A stretch of DNA of 64,000 nucleotides from Megachile rotundata (lineage: Eukaryota; Arthropoda; Insecta; Hymenoptera; Megachilidae), in NCBI RefSeq assembly GCF_050947335.1, contig NC_134993.1, positions 16,368,001 through 16,432,000 on the forward strand, written 5' to 3'. The notes under the pieces are model-generated. The model saw only the letters and a list, made by a program, of their open reading frames with translations. It did no database searches and was not told the origin of the DNA. Shown here piece after piece: positions 12,401-27,400 of the stretch. Numbering within the stretch: the stretch's first letter is position 1; every line of letters begins with the position of its first letter. The position numbers and the translations under genes are program-made.

Positions 12401-15400
12401 TTAAAAACGGTTAAAAAAGACATTCAACCTACATAATTATTCGCATAAAAATAATAATTAACGTACAAATTTAGTTATAAAACCTTTGCGTAAAAAAAAT
12501 AAGCCAATAATTTGTAGAATGGCTTTAAAATTCTGTTCTTTCGAGTTAACGCGGTTAATGCTCGAAAAGCGTAAAACGAAAAAAGGTACGAACTATCGAA
12601 GTTCGAAAGTGGTCTCGCTAAAAAGTATTCGCTTTATCGCGAACCCCTTTTGATACCAATGCTTTTTCCACCACGCTGTATCAGCAACCAGTGAGAACAT
12701 GAACATCCATGTCTGACCACATCGTTCTCTATCTACTGAACGACTAACCGCGAGTGATAAATGCCGTTCCAAATTATTACGTTCTCTTATCTTTCAGCTG
12801 AACTTTTTTACCATTTCTACGATGTCGAACTTTATTTTCTAGCTTTCAGATTCCGATTCGGATAGGAACTCGATTTACAGACTTTCGAATGTGAAATCTG
12901 ACAGCATGACAAAAATGGTTGTATAAAAATTCTGTCTGTATTCTTAAGACTGGAACAGTGACAAGACTCGACACTATTTTTAACACTCGATTTACGTTAA
13001 AAATTAAAGCACACAGATCATTTATACGTTGTTGCAATGTCCACTAAATTAAATAGAACGTAAAGTATTAACAGGTTCTATTTAATCGTGCACCGTAATG
13101 GAAGAAACCTTCCGAAAGTTTCCGGTCAATTTCCCGTTCGATTCTAATCCATTTTCTCGAAACGTGGGCCAACTATCGTGGCTGACCTATGTCGCCCTTT
13201 GTTCCAGGCGAAATTGGAAACGAAAGCCCTAAAAGCGAAGAGGCCAGGATTCACGGACGAGCGGTACAACGAAACCAGCTACTACGTGGAGAACGGTCAG
13301 TATAAGCCCACGTACAGTTGATCGTTTTACGTTTAATCCGCCGGACAACTCGGCCCGACCAATATACTCGATATTATCCAATAAATTGCTCCCCGTGAAA
13401 ACGTCACTGTCCCCTAGGATCGTTAGAACGATCACTCTCGACGTATACGAGCAATTAACGGTTAACGTCCAGATTTATGACGGCTGATCGATTATCGATC
13501 AATGATACCGCCCCTGACCAATTAGATTAGGCGCTGGAGACACATTTTCAGGTAATGTGGTTAAATATCGTGGCACTTTTATCGTCGACGTGCATATGTT
13601 TGCTCATGGAATTTCGCTATTTTTATTGGGGTATTTTAACTGTGACGTCAAACATTATTTCTACTGCGGGTAGTTAATTTGGGGGGACAGAGCTTTGTAC
13701 TTTGGAAATTCACAGATTTAGAAACTTACAGTTTAGGGACTTTAGAATTTTAGAATTTCAGGAATTTAGAAGTTTACACATTTAGGAATTTTGTGATTTA
13801 GAGGCAGCTGCATTTTATTAATATTTATTTGAAATATTCTTAGTGATTTTACTAGTGGAGCCAATAAAATATTGGCATTAGAAAATTGTTGATTCACCGT
13901 ACTCCATCTTCGCTATCATGATGCAGCACGTTCCTAACGACAGGATCGACAGTGTCGTCGGACATTTCAATTACCCGTGGATGTTAATTAAAAATCGAGT
14001 GACTGGCGACGTTCGTTTGATCGATTCCAGCCGCGTTGATTGTTGGGAGAAAACAGCCGTTACACGCGGATATTACGAAAATCCAGCGTGTTTAAACGAA
14101 CGTCGCTTTATCGAGTATCAATAGGTTCTGTAATTAAAGTACATGCTCGCGGCGATGGCTGCCATTATGTTTCCAGCTCGCGCCGCGCATTATCGGCATT
14201 CCGCGAGGATCGTTTGATAGACAGACACTGATAGGCGGCTCGGCTAAGCTCGTTAACGGAAGTAACGTTTATCCGTCAATAACGAACGTTTCAGACATCG
14301 TGGGAATATGTATTAAGAGAATAAATGCTGATTTCTTAAGCACTTACGATCATTCGATCTTGGATACGTCTTTCTGCAGACACAGGAATAATTTAGCAAC
14401 TTCTGTATAATGTTGATATTTGTAAGCGAAATAATTTCTAAGCAAAATAGAGGGAATAAGGAAATTGCTGTAGTAAAGTAGCCGGTTAGTTCCCCGATGT
14501 AATCGCGGAGAAATAGATAGGTACAGTAAAAAGAAAAGGAAGCGTTCTCGGGAAAGAAATCGACAAATTACAGAAAGAGATTGGAAAAAAGATTCTTCCA
14601 GTTGGAAGAATGGCGATAATCCAATTTCCGAGGAATATTTATTGAAAAAAGATTGGTGGAATAAGTCACGGGGGAATATTTTAACATAAGATATTCGTGG
14701 GAAGGAAATTGATAAATTAGGGAAAGGGGTAGTAACCTAATATCACGGACATTTATTGATCCAGGAAAATGGATAGTAATTCATGATCGTCGAGATAAAA
14801 ATGATAAATTAGAGGGTGAGGTGGTAGCCTAACATTACGGAGGAATTGCCGAGAAAAAATATAGCGTTTCTAAGCAAGATCAATAAAATGTCATAGAAGG
14901 TTCATAGAACTAGTTCCACATAGTCGAAGCAAAAAACGTTTCACAAATAAAATTTTCGCAGAAAGCTAAGAATTATTATGAAAATTAAGCTCGTAATTCC
15001 TGTGATTTTTAATCTGTAATCTGCAAACGATCCGAAATTACCAACTTCCTAAAGAAATATCCCCAAGCCCTTAAAGGCTCGAAATCTGTTCGGAAGTAAA
15101 AGGAGCGTGCCACAGTTTCCTGTTTGCCGAATTCCGAGCGCATCTGAGAACTCGCGATTCCTCTCGAAATTGGCCGAAAGTTATTGGCCGATCGATAGTT
15201 ATCGATTACTTGGAAGTTCATTATTGCAAGTTGCAGAGTCGCGTTCGCGATAACAGGGCCGTTCTCGTGGGTAGCAAGTCGAAAGGAAAGCCGGGTGCTC
15301 GAAGCACGTAAGGACCGAGTCTTGGAGAACAAGGCTGACTCTCGAACGAAAAGAGCGAGGGGGTTTCGCGGGGGCTGCTGGTTCGAACGCAAGAAAGGGG

Positions 15401-18400
15401 TGGTATAGAGGAGCGAAAATCGATCGAATATTTAGACCTGCTGGCATATCGACAACCAATATCTGCTCCACATTCGAATAATAGACTCGCGCCGCTGACG
15501 GGGCATCCTCCATGTTCCTCCTCCAACGAAACAAAGACCTATTAATGCCACTCGAAAGACACACACGCCTACGGTGTGGTGTGCTCTGGTGTACCGTGGT
15601 GTACGGTGTGCTTTCGATGGACGTACCCTTAACGCATTCCATTACCCGGAGACTGCGGTGACACCCGGCCAAACAGGATTCTCCTTTCTCTTCGTATTTA
15701 TGTCTTCCCAGCTTTCTGTGCCGCGTTTCCTCGATCGTGGATTAACTTCTTTCTCCGCAATCATACCGTTTCCACAGCGAATCCTTGTCCTAGGGAATTC
15801 CCGAGGTTACCCGGAAGTTTTAGGTTCCAGGAAGTCTCATGGGATTCTGGGGGATTCTCCGAGACGGTCCCACGGATTATAGAGAATCCTTAGATTCCAG
15901 GAAACCGTACCAATTGTATCTGATTTTAGAGAAATTGCTGCGGATTTCTCGTCGAGTCTGGGATTAATTAAAATATATCACTGCACGGTAATTTTCAGAG
16001 ACGAAAACACAGCGTGTTAAATTTTTGCAGGATGAAACGAAGCATGGGCTAAGATAGACCATAAGGGACAAAATCGAGTAAAATTCACGGGACGATTAAA
16101 TCGATCGGCCGGGTGGAATCGAGGTACGAAATTGGTCGGGTTTGAAGGGCTACGTTATCCGAGCCAGCTCGATGCAACGTTCACGCTGCTGGAAGCTCAT
16201 AGCAGGCCGATCAACCCCGATGTTTCTGATACACGTGTATACATGTAGGATTGGTAGGAGGAGCTTGTACGTGATTCAAATCTAGATTCGATCCTATCTG
16301 GCTCGCTAAAGCCCACCCAGCACGGTATTGGTCCAAGAAATTCTTGGATCATGCTACCTTTCGTCCATCTTCCCTTTGTCTATCTATCTTCTTACCGATA
16401 CTTCCCGTACCTTTCCAAATTTCTATTGAATTTTTATTCGTTTTCCTTTATTAAATTTCGGGAAGGTTTGTTAAATATTGACCGAAGAAAATTGCTTAAA
16501 TAGAAATGAAAACCCGCGTATTCTACTCGTGCGTATCACTTTTCGTATCTCTGTCCTGTCTATCCTGCGTCTTTGCGCCTTTCCCTGCCACTGCTCTTCA
16601 GCTTTTCTGTTCAAAAGACTTCGTGAAACCAAGTCTTTTTCGTGCCTCGAGGATTCACCAAGCTTTCCTTTCCAGTTAGCAGGTTGCCTCTGCAGAAGTT
16701 GCTGTTTTTGCCTCCCTAGATATTTCAGATCTTCGTCTTGCACGTGCACTGCGATAGGATGATGCTTTCCTTTTGCCCGTCGGCTGTTTCTTGAGTAGCG
16801 AAGTTGAAGTACTTAGTTTTATTGAGCGTTAAAGCTTCCAGAATCTTGGAGCCGTAGCTCGCCTTCTTGTAATTAGAATAGAAGTAATTAGATTTCGCTT
16901 GTTACGCAGCCGAGAATACCTTTCGTTGCAACTTTATTACCTATGGAAATTCTCGGTTTACTCTGAATCTTGAATTGTTCAAAATTTCAACTTAGCTAAT
17001 CGTCCTTTCCAAATTTCGAAATTTAGGGATTTAGAAATTTCGACATTTCAAGGTTTAGAAATTAAGGGATTTCGCTGAGACTCTCCAATTTTCAAAATGA
17101 AGTAACAAATGAAATTTGCCGCCATCTCACCCGCTGTTCATATGTTACTTTTCTTTGAAGATAGATTTAAAAAAAGAGGCAGCGAATGAATTAATCGTTG
17201 ATCAATGTCGCGACCGAATTTCGTTGAGTGCAATCTTGCTCGAGAAACGTGTCTTTAATGTATCCTTTTGTCGTTCCCCCAGGAAGAATTCTCCGCCATT
17301 ATTACTTTCTCTGTAAGCGGAGTACAATAATGTAGAGGAAACTCTTTTTCTTTCAAACCTTTTTTCTTGTTATTAAAGTAGAACAAGTAGGCGGACGCCA
17401 TCGGTCTGTCACATACGTCGTAAAAAAACTGTGACAAGAAGCTTCTGGTTATAGATATATAGGGTGTCTTTTATGACTCGAGAGTTCTTTGTCTTCAAAA
17501 ATTCGTGGCTGAACAAGTCTTTCGCGATATGCTGAAAAAACAATAAACGAAACAACAGGCAAAATTTTTCGGGACTATTCTTTCAAACACACTAACATAT
17601 CTATACACTTTTACTATACTTTTGTCAACTCTTCTTATGTATTAAATCAGGTATAATAAATTCTTTAAGATAACGTAGCAAACCCTTAACATAATTTAAA
17701 AGAATAATCAGAGAAGAATTACTGCTTCGTTAATATTTCTGAAGATAGAAACACCGGGTAGATAAAACGAATCTGGTCGAATTCAGGTTCCAACCCTTGT
17801 ATCTTTTTTCTTGGTCGACTTTGCGTCTCAAACGACCCTCTAAGCAAGAAAAAATATTTCTCCTCCAACCCCCTCTGACCCTGTCACTTCTTTCTCTGTT
17901 TCCCTCGCCGGGTTTTTATTCTGCTGCCGGAAACTCCGGCTATCGTTGTCGTCGTTATCGTCGTCTTCATTCCAGAAGTCAAGTCCTGGAAACGGTTCAT
18001 GACTTTGTGGCGGATTCCCACCGGAAGTTCGCTGATTCCTCCCTGGCTTTGCATTCTAGACCCGATTCTTTTTCCGTTTTAATTTCCTTTCATTTGCAAA
18101 TTGCGAACGCCTGCAATTCTTTCGTTGAAGAAATATTTTCACCTTTGTTCATTAATCATTTTCAAATTTTCGTGTGTATCTAACAATCTATCACGTGTTA
18201 ATTTGCACCGTTCTCGGATCCGTAATTTATGCGCCTGATTAAAAATCTAGTGTCATTTAAAGAGGATCACCAAAGGTGTGACTGGGAGGATCGCCAAGAC
18301 GCACGCGAATTCACCATAATCTCGATATAGCACACATCCGCCCCTAAATTCGAGGCTTCTGTCCGCCCGTGTATAATTCGCGGTGAGATAAGATTAGGGG

Positions 18401-21400
18401 GTAAGAGAGGGAGTACAAGACCCCCGTTGGGTAGATACAGGTCCACGATTTAGTGTCGTGGTGTAATGATACGTTGTGGAGGTGGGTGCTGTACTCTTCC
18501 CCAACGGCGATCGCTGCCCGATAACCTACCAGAATATTAACGATTCTTAGCCGGTAGCTAGTGATTTTCTACGGCCTGTGGCCGATAAGTATTCGTAAAC
18601 CAGATAGAACTCCCTATGTGCCCCGACTCGGAAGTTTTTATTCCATCATTTTATGTCTGTTTCGGTCTTCTATCATTTATAATTATAAAATTTGTGAGTG
18701 TACTTCTGATGTATTTTAAACTTGTCGAAATGCCAGTAATATTAAGATTTTCGGTTTCCCGAAAGTTATAAACGCGAAGTTTGCGTGGTTCAACTGGCCG
18801 GACATTTCCGCGATAACATATTTGTTTAAATTTCATCGTGTTCAGTGAGTCGATTCGCTTTGGGTATTCGGATGAAAGGAAATGTTGCGCGTAACAAAAT
18901 GCAGCCGCTGGAAATGTAATGCACGATCGAGAACGTTGGTGAAATGCTTTTAACAGTGCGGTTATATTTTATGCGCCGTCGCCGTTCCAAATTAATCCGC
19001 CGTCGATTTAAATTTTAATAATGTTCCCTCGGGGAAAAAATATTTCTAATATTACACTCCTTTGCCTTTTTCACCGATGAACCATACGATTCGCAAATAA
19101 TTCTTTTTTCATCCGCGGAAGCAATTTTTCTGCGGACGAGTACGAACGTCGATCGATAGGGTATAAAATTCAAAGTAGTGGCAACGAGGTTCGTTAGAAG
19201 CCGTAAAATATGTGCTACCATTTGCATGAACCGAGTGAAAGAAATCGCGTGGATCTCACGCACTCCTCGCTTTCGATTCGATCTTCTACCGCGAATAGAT
19301 CGCTGATAACCGGGGTGTTTTTAATTGATACCTGGAATGTTCCTACCTTCGAGTTTCGTTCGGTTTATCTAATTTATCCAGCGAGTTGCAGCCATTGACT
19401 CATTGAGACCAGCTCTAAATTGTTTAAAATTCTGTACGTTGTTTACAAAATTCCTCATGACGCGTCCCAGAGATGTCCACTTTAAATCAAATTAAATTAC
19501 CTACATTTGTCTCTTACACAATAAGCCAAAATTTACGATTTCGTCTCGTCTATTTGTCAGATCAGTCTTCGCATAAATAGCCCGAGATTTATGGACAGAT
19601 TCAACATGAATTTACATTCACCGATGGTACATCGAAAACTCGTGTAAATAATTTCGGTCGTAGAAAATGGCGAATTACGGCGAACGTAGTGGAAATAGTT
19701 TGGCATGCGATGCTTCGGACGTTTCAGCATTTATCATTCCAGAACAATCTAGATAGGCGTGTTAACGATGTCCCCCTGGAAGGGTGTTAATTGCATAGCC
19801 GCTTCAGAGGAGTACATTCCAGTCCCAGATACTCCAGTCTTTGTTGTCCCTTATGGCGTACATCTTGCTGCGACATTATCGATCAACAATTTGTATGCCC
19901 GGAGGGCTCTTCCCTGTATTTGCACGGCACATTATCCTATTGGCAAATTCAAAACTTCACGCAGCCGCTTAATCCTTGTACAAATACACTCTCACGGTAA
20001 AAATAATCGAATTCAAAGTTGCGATCAGCAGGCAGCCTGCGGTTTTTTAAAGAAACCGCTTACGTAATAAGGTAGGTTCGTTTAAAGGAAGGCCCTTTCC
20101 GAAACGAGGGTTATGTAACGTTACATGCGAACAACATCGATGTCGTTGAAAGAGCTGCCCCCTTGTAAGATAATGAATCTCGTGAACGATTCTCGAATCG
20201 TTCGTTGAAGGACGAAAATGGCCGAAGTACGCTGTGAACGTGGGTCAAAAAGCGTTACCCGACCGCTGAAACTGACAAAGTTTCCGGAGGAGGCTTAACT
20301 GGCGCGTCGCTGAGGACGATGCATTGTCTCCTCGACGATCTCTTCTTCTCCAACCCCCGAAGAGCTTCCTTCCTTCCTTCCGATCTCTGAAGAACCTTCG
20401 GAATCCCCTTTACACCCTGTGTCGACGGTTTCGCGCCTCTTGGCACGTTTCACCCTCGCCACGTAATCCCGATCCCTCCCTGTCTGCTCGAGTGTTTCGT
20501 GGCCCCTTTAAGCCGCCCCCTTTTTTTCGCTCTTTCCGCTTCGCGTGTACCCCCGCCCTTTTTACCGCCCTCGTATCGCGACTCTCTATTTAAGAAGCGT
20601 AGAGTACCAGCAACGCCTTCTTAAACGAGAATCGTGCTCGATCTCTTCGATCCATTTCCTCTCCTTGATCTACCTTCTTGCTCAATTGTGCTTCTCGAGA
20701 TGTTTGAACTATTTTTTCTCTTTCTTTTCGCCCGTTCCGCCAGCTGGAGGGTCCCCGATCGTGTTCCATATTTCTATTCTCGAATCGTAAGACTCGCTAA
20801 AATATCTTATAGTTCAGGGCTTAACACTTCGGGGATTTGGAAATTTGCGAACACGAATAGGGTTGCATCGCACTTGTAACAGGAAGAATAAGAACCATCG
20901 GCACTCGGAAAGAAATGGAGCGAATCTAACCTGCACAGAATTTGTCCTTCCCGCGAATAAAGAGAAGATTAAGCGACTATACGGGTAGTTGAACCGTTAA
21001 GAAATACGTCTGTTTTCGCGTCGATTTTGTTAAAATATCGACCGGTATGCTGATTGTGCCGTGTCTCGTGTCGATTTATCAAGCACGTCAGACAACGAAG
21101 AGCCACACGACCGCGTCATTTATCACCGGTGTTTCAATTAATTAGGGCGTCGCTCGTCCCTTCTTTTCGGAGGAATAAAATTCTCGTTGCTTTTCGCCAC
21201 GGCTCAAAGAACACGATGTAGAATACGTGGATTGCTCTCGCCTCGATGGCACACCCTCTTCGAGGCCCTTCATAAATTGCAGGGTAATCTTTTTCTTCGA
21301 TAAAAAGGAAAAGCCAACCACCTCTTCCCGTCTCTGTCAGTCTGCTCTTATCCACGAGCCAACACGCCGTCCCCTCTTCTCTTTTTTTCTTTTCTTTTCC

Positions 21401-24400
21401 CCTCTTTCCGGTTCGCCGAGCCGATCGAAGCTTTCCGGCTGTTTAATTAAAATGATTTTAATTGCGAAAATGGAGCCGAACGATCTTCTCCCGTCATCCG
21501 TTGCTTCAATTCTCTTTGTAATTTCATCTTCGATCGAAAGAGTATCTGCGTTTGGATTTCTTCTCGACGCTGTTCTTTTTCGGAATCGTGCTTTTTTATC
21601 GGAACAAATTTTACCTCTGTTAGACTGACAAATTCTGACATTGGATATTAATTTCACTTTGTTTTTCAATCAAATTTGCGTGAGAATTCTGCAGATGTAT
21701 CAACGATAATGAAAAAGTAAAATATGAAACATGGATAAGTTTCATATTCGCGTTTATCCAAAGGGATGAATGCGTTCCCTGAGGACCTCATCTGGCGAAC
21801 TCTTCTCTGTGGCCATCGATCCCCATGAAAACTCGCTAAACAGACCCGTGTGTAATTGCGCCCCTTGCACAGCGTGATCCACCAATTACACGCAATAATT
21901 GTCCTACCTCCCCTATCTCGATGCTCGAAACGATAGAAGAAACTCTTTGGCAGAAGGTTTCCCTGCAAAATTGCACGATTTTCGAGCCGGTAAACGTCGG
22001 TGCGTAATTTGGGAGCTTACGGAGTACAACCTACGAAACACCGACTATGGTTCAAACTTTGTACAATTATACTGGATATCAGAAATAAGAAGTTTGCGAA
22101 ACTAGCTTCTCAACATTGGAGAGAATTTATGCTGAAAGTTGTTTCGTTTAATTAGTCGAAAATAAATACCGCTACATTATGCGTTATCCTAATTATCGTA
22201 GATAAATTTACCACCAAAATAGCGAGAGTAATTTTGTTTAACGCGAAACTTAAACATTGTTGAACCTTGATGTATCGATGACATTGCAACATTTTCGTAT
22301 CGAGAGGAATAAAAATCGACACCGTCACGGCGATCTTGATCCACCGTGCCAGGAACGATCGCCACGGATCCAGGCTTCGATTTTGAAGCGGAGCCAAGAG
22401 GAAAAACGGACAGGCGAGATCACGCGAGCGTAAAGTGTCGACGAGAGATAATCGCTTGTCGTCCGGATTTATTGTGATATACGCGATTGACATACTTGTC
22501 CACGGCGTTTATTTTCGAGCGCTCACCTAGCCAATTTCTAATTAATTACGAAACAATCGCGCCCCTATTTAAAGATCATAATAACACTATTCGCATCTTT
22601 TTCATCACTCCTCTTTCATCTTGCAGTTAATTGTAAATTTTACTCCGAGAGTTCTGTCACAGTACGTTGTCTGTTTGCAGGGCTCCGAAAAGTGTACCCT
22701 TACTATTTCACCTTCACCACGTTCACGAAGGGCAGATGGGTGGGCGAGAAGATCCTCGAGGTGTTCGCTAGAGAGTTTCGGGCACATCCGGCGGAAGAAT
22801 ACGAGAGATGCATTCGTGCCGGGACGTTGACGGTGAATTATCAAAAAGTGGACGTCGATTATCGATTACGACACAACGATTTACTAGCAAACGTTGTACA
22901 CAGGTAAGAAAGTGTGTTTAAAAAAGAAACTTATATAAAAAATTGAAACAGCTTTTTACCTTTAAAAAAAGCGTCCATTGCTAAAATCAATCGAGTCGTT
23001 TCAAAAGTTCCTGTCGTTTTGTGTTTACGTTAAAAGCACGTTTGTAGATTTCTCGTTGAAACGTCGATCTCGAGACGTCACTTCGGCAACGAGTCTTTTT
23101 GCTCGTGTCTGGCAATGGCGGACGGGAAATATGTTTCATGACGAGATTTACCGAAAGGAGTGATTTGAAATAAAATCATATGCCGTCGGAACGTAATAAA
23201 AAACCGAGAAACGAAATTTGATGAAAAAGAATTGTAAGGTTCGGGAAATATCGCGATTGTGCGAAGTGATTTTGTAAACTGGAACGGTGTCTGAAGCCCT
23301 TTGAATTGAATAGCTTAACGAGCTCTATTTTTCCACGGTACAGGATTTTTCTTTCAATACGACTTGCACGCTCTTTTTTTTCATTCGACTATATGTATTC
23401 CTTAATGAATCCCTTATGTATAACCGGTTCCCTCGTTATTTTGCAACGTGGCTGAATAATTTATGAGAATGGTAAGGCGGTATTTTCAAGAAGTCCACGA
23501 AGTGCCAAATAAAAATCTGCTATTTACATTTTATTGACTTTGAATCGGCGCTGCGAGTACGTATCGATGTCGTCCATCTTCTTTTCACGGAAACCGGTCT
23601 TACGTTAACGACTGCATTTTACAATTCATCATTTAATAATTCCAAAATCAAGATAACTGCTCGATACTTTGGGATTTTGGGAATTTAAAAATTTAGAGAT
23701 TTGGAAATTTAGACTTTGGAATATTGGGAATTTGAGGACTTGGACCTACAGACTATGCTCTAACATTTCCAGCTCAAAATGTCAACAATCCATTAGTCAA
23801 TTTCCAATTCCTACAACACTAAAACTCCCGTATATCACGGTAGAAATTGAATCGACCATCTCCCTGAAATTCGATGATCCAAATGTCAGCGTGTCTGATG
23901 ATGTCATAACTAGATGTCCAGAAGGCTCTCTGTCAAGTCGATAGGTCGAAATCACTGGTATATCCCGTGTGTGAAACTCAGTGAGTGCGTCACAAGTGTT
24001 TCGAAGTGCGAAATTATCGTGGGATTCGCGAGCTGGAACCGCATGTTCGGTCGAGTATCGTGGAGACATCCTTGGCACGGATACGAAGGAATCCGCGCTG
24101 CAAATGTGGTCGTTTAAACGGGTTTTGTTACTAGACGAGTCTTCCTGTTATCAGTATGTGTCTCGATATCGATGCATTTAGACCGCGCTTCAAATTGACG
24201 CTCTTCTCTTCGATCCATTTTCGAGCACATACGATATGGAACAGTGGAAGTATCGATATCATTCCCTACCAATTGATAAATTAGAGCGTTGAAAATTAAC
24301 GAAAGGACGCAATAAAGAAGTGTAGCAAGTAAAAATCCTAATATCCTTCAATTTCGATCCAAGAAATGAAGTGCAACATAATGGCAGAAAGCATCTATAA

Positions 24401-27400
24401 ATTGAAAAGTAAAATACGTGATTAGGAATATTTGATAAAATTGTTTAAATTCCTGAATGGCTGTCACCGGTAAAGAGCAGTTATCGTGAAGCGGCACGAG
24501 ACAGTGATTTTCGTCACGAGAGCTCCAAGGATATCCGGACCGACAGGTAAAGTACGATCTTGTTGGAAAGGAAGAAAATTGAATTCCGGAATATGAATTT
24601 TTTCCACATTGCTGGACTCATTCTTTTGAAGGTCCTGCGCGGAATGCTCGATGCAGTTGAGCGAACGTAACGAAGAGTTCTTGGAAATGATTCCTTCTGT
24701 TTGACGTTGTCCGTTTCTGTTCCAGTGATTTCGAGTGTGCGTCTTAAATGAATAGCCTTTAATATCTACCTGCTGCTCGTGCGAACAAAATTACGCTGCT
24801 TCTTTGTACGCGTTGACAAAGAAACGGTATTATGGCTTTATTAACACAAGATGCAGATTGCATTCAAATTTCATTAACTCTTGTTTATACTTCAGATTTA
24901 ATTGTGAAATTAAATTGGGTCAGTTTGAAGATATTCGGTGTTCTTTAACGATATTTGTAGGAGGATTCTTCGTGGGTATCTTAAACGATAAGATTTCGAT
25001 GTTATGTCATTGTAACAGCAGTCGTAGCCTCGATCAACCTTTCTTCGCAAGTCGTATTATGGCTGATTTGCATCTAAATCGTCGGCGACATTGAAATTAT
25101 TCCATCGATCACATCGAACTCTTTCGCCGTGTATAATATCCAGGCCAGTGGCGCGAGAGCCTTCGCCGTTTGTCATCGGATAAACGGTAATAGAAACGTA
25201 GACGTAAACGCCAGCGGCGTAGAAATCGTCCCCGAGACGGTGATCTCTTCGAGTATTGCAGAGAAGCCTCGATCAAAACAGGAAACCCGTTCTTAGTGCG
25301 GGTGAAGGTCGCTCGAATAGATCATTCGGGTCAGCCTGTGGCTCGTCGACGAACAATAAAACGCGGATGCTTACGTCATCGGCTGAAGAAAGATCTTTTC
25401 AATGAGATAAGGTATTGTATTAATTACCACCGCGTTCTTGAATTAATTGCTCGTCCTGCTCCTCGACTCCTTTAGAAAAATTCTGCAGGAAATTCTGTAG
25501 TTTTTTCATTATCAATGTCTTAATTAGAGCTAATTCCTGCACATACTTTTTATCGAATGATTTAACGCTAGAAGTATCTATGTATATAACTTTGTAAGCA
25601 AAATATGTCAAATTTGATTCGATTGATATGATGAAATTAATGTGGAAGGTATAAATCAAGGAGAGTGAGATAGCCAAAAAGAAACCAAAGGTTCGAATGG
25701 GACCTTGGCATAGTAGGTAGCACGACTACTTTCAAACCCGAAGGTCCTTGGTTCGAATTCCCGAATTCCTCTCTTCTCGTTTTTTCCATATTGTGACATT
25801 TTTTGATGGAATATCGAGTATATATAAATATGTTAATATTTTCATATATGTAGAATTATTCGAATAGTTCAAGTATACATCCCTGTTCCATTAATTCAAA
25901 TAATTCAAATTTGTAGAAGTTGAATTTCTGTTGAATTCGAACTTCGAATATCTCGCATACAAAAATATCATTCAGTAATCGTTTCGCAAGATATCGAGTA
26001 CGAATAGAGATAAAGCAGTTAAGTACGTAAATTGCTGGGAAATTTAAAATTCAATTACCGTGGAGGGACACTAAGCAACAGCCGGCAATAAAGCCTCGAT
26101 TACAGTATTCGAATGTAAAGATTGCAAAGATAATGGCTCTGTCTCGGGTGGCCGATGAAAATTAAAACTCGTAACTCGTTAAAAATCAAATCGATCGATC
26201 GATAAGAATGCAGCTCGCATTTAACGAACGACGGGGAACAAGGACGAGGTAAAATCCGATTTCCAGGCCAAGAAGATTCTTCGTCGCGTCATCTTCGAGC
26301 GACGGCGAACATTCTAATCGTTGACGAGAACGCGTTTCCCTTCTTCTTTGGAAAGGTACTTTGCTCGATTATCGACGACTGTGATAGGTCCCTGATATAA
26401 TAGCTTCTTTCGCGATCGATCGGCCGATATCTTCGACAAGACATCATCTTCTAATATTCATAGCTCGTGACAATGCCTTTTGTTGCCCTTTGTGGTGCCT
26501 TCCATCTCGCGCGATATGTCAGACCATCGACGAAGGTAAATTTTAATATTTTGATTAACGTCTTTTAGATGTACTAAATGATTCGATAATGGATATTGCT
26601 GCGAATAAGTTTTACCTCTAAAAGAATGACTGTATTTTTCTTGGTATTTTTCGAACGTCCCTCAGCGTTTTGCAGTTCTACGCTGTAAAATTATGGAAAT
26701 AATATTCCAAGGAAATCGGCGCTCGTATCCGTAGAAATCCTATGGGAGATGGTCGTTTACGTAACGAATTGTCAAACACCCATTCACGGGATAAACTTTC
26801 GGCGAAAGTTAGGCGACGCACAGCCCGACGTCTCCCCACAAATTACTACCCGAGTCTCTGCTTGGAATCCTGAATTTTAATCGTGTTTTAATTTTCCTCG
26901 ATATCCTTCTTTCAAACGAACTTACCTTTCAATTGCACAGCATATTTTACGTAGTATATTTGCAGTAGAAGAGTTTAATAAACGTGGAAGCAAGGAATAA
27001 AATTAATAATCTCGTCACGAACAAGTAAAGACTTAATCGAGTTCCTGCAGAAAAAAGAGAGACATAGTTGCGTGCAAAGGTTCTTGTATGCAAAAAAGGC
27101 GCTTTTGCCGTTAATTGCGGGTACTTCTTTTTCCCCGTTCTTCCGACCGTTCTCGAAATGGAATTTTTACAAGGTGGCGATTTACGTAATTGTATCGGGG
27201 ATTTCTGCAATAAAAAAGAGGCGACTTACGTAAAGGAACGTTCGAACATCGACGAGAAGGAAGTTTCGAGGATCGTACGGCAACGCGACAAAGGGGGTCG
27301 CGTTAATTTCGTCCATTTACGAGGGAGAGTTTCGTAGCTGGCCTCTCGCGGGAGAACAAAACGAGCTACAGGTGCAAGACCAAGAGAAATGTCAACTGCA

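Larger units (their letters stand above)
13296..22680 (+). other. RPUSD2 intron 2 (9.4 kb)
   Basis: Bounded by GTCAGT and TTTGCAG in phase 1 (Gly codon split G|GG). I recognise no protein gene; ORFs such as 15199-15672 (-, 157 codons) match nothing known. It contains ATTTAG-type low-complexity tracts at 13702-13801 and 17020-17075, a degenerate tandem repeat at 14550-14856 and a candidate structured RNA at 18409-18507. Confidence 0.7.

Noticed and set aside
15199..15672. 157-codon ORF on the minus strand in RPUSD2 intron 2
   Set aside because: No similarity recognised; lies in a GC-rich patch where long chance ORFs are expected.
25699..25771. Functional tRNA with anticodon TCA
   Set aside because: The anticodon stem does not pair and acceptor and T stems are defective, so a suppressor or selenocysteine tRNA is not supported.
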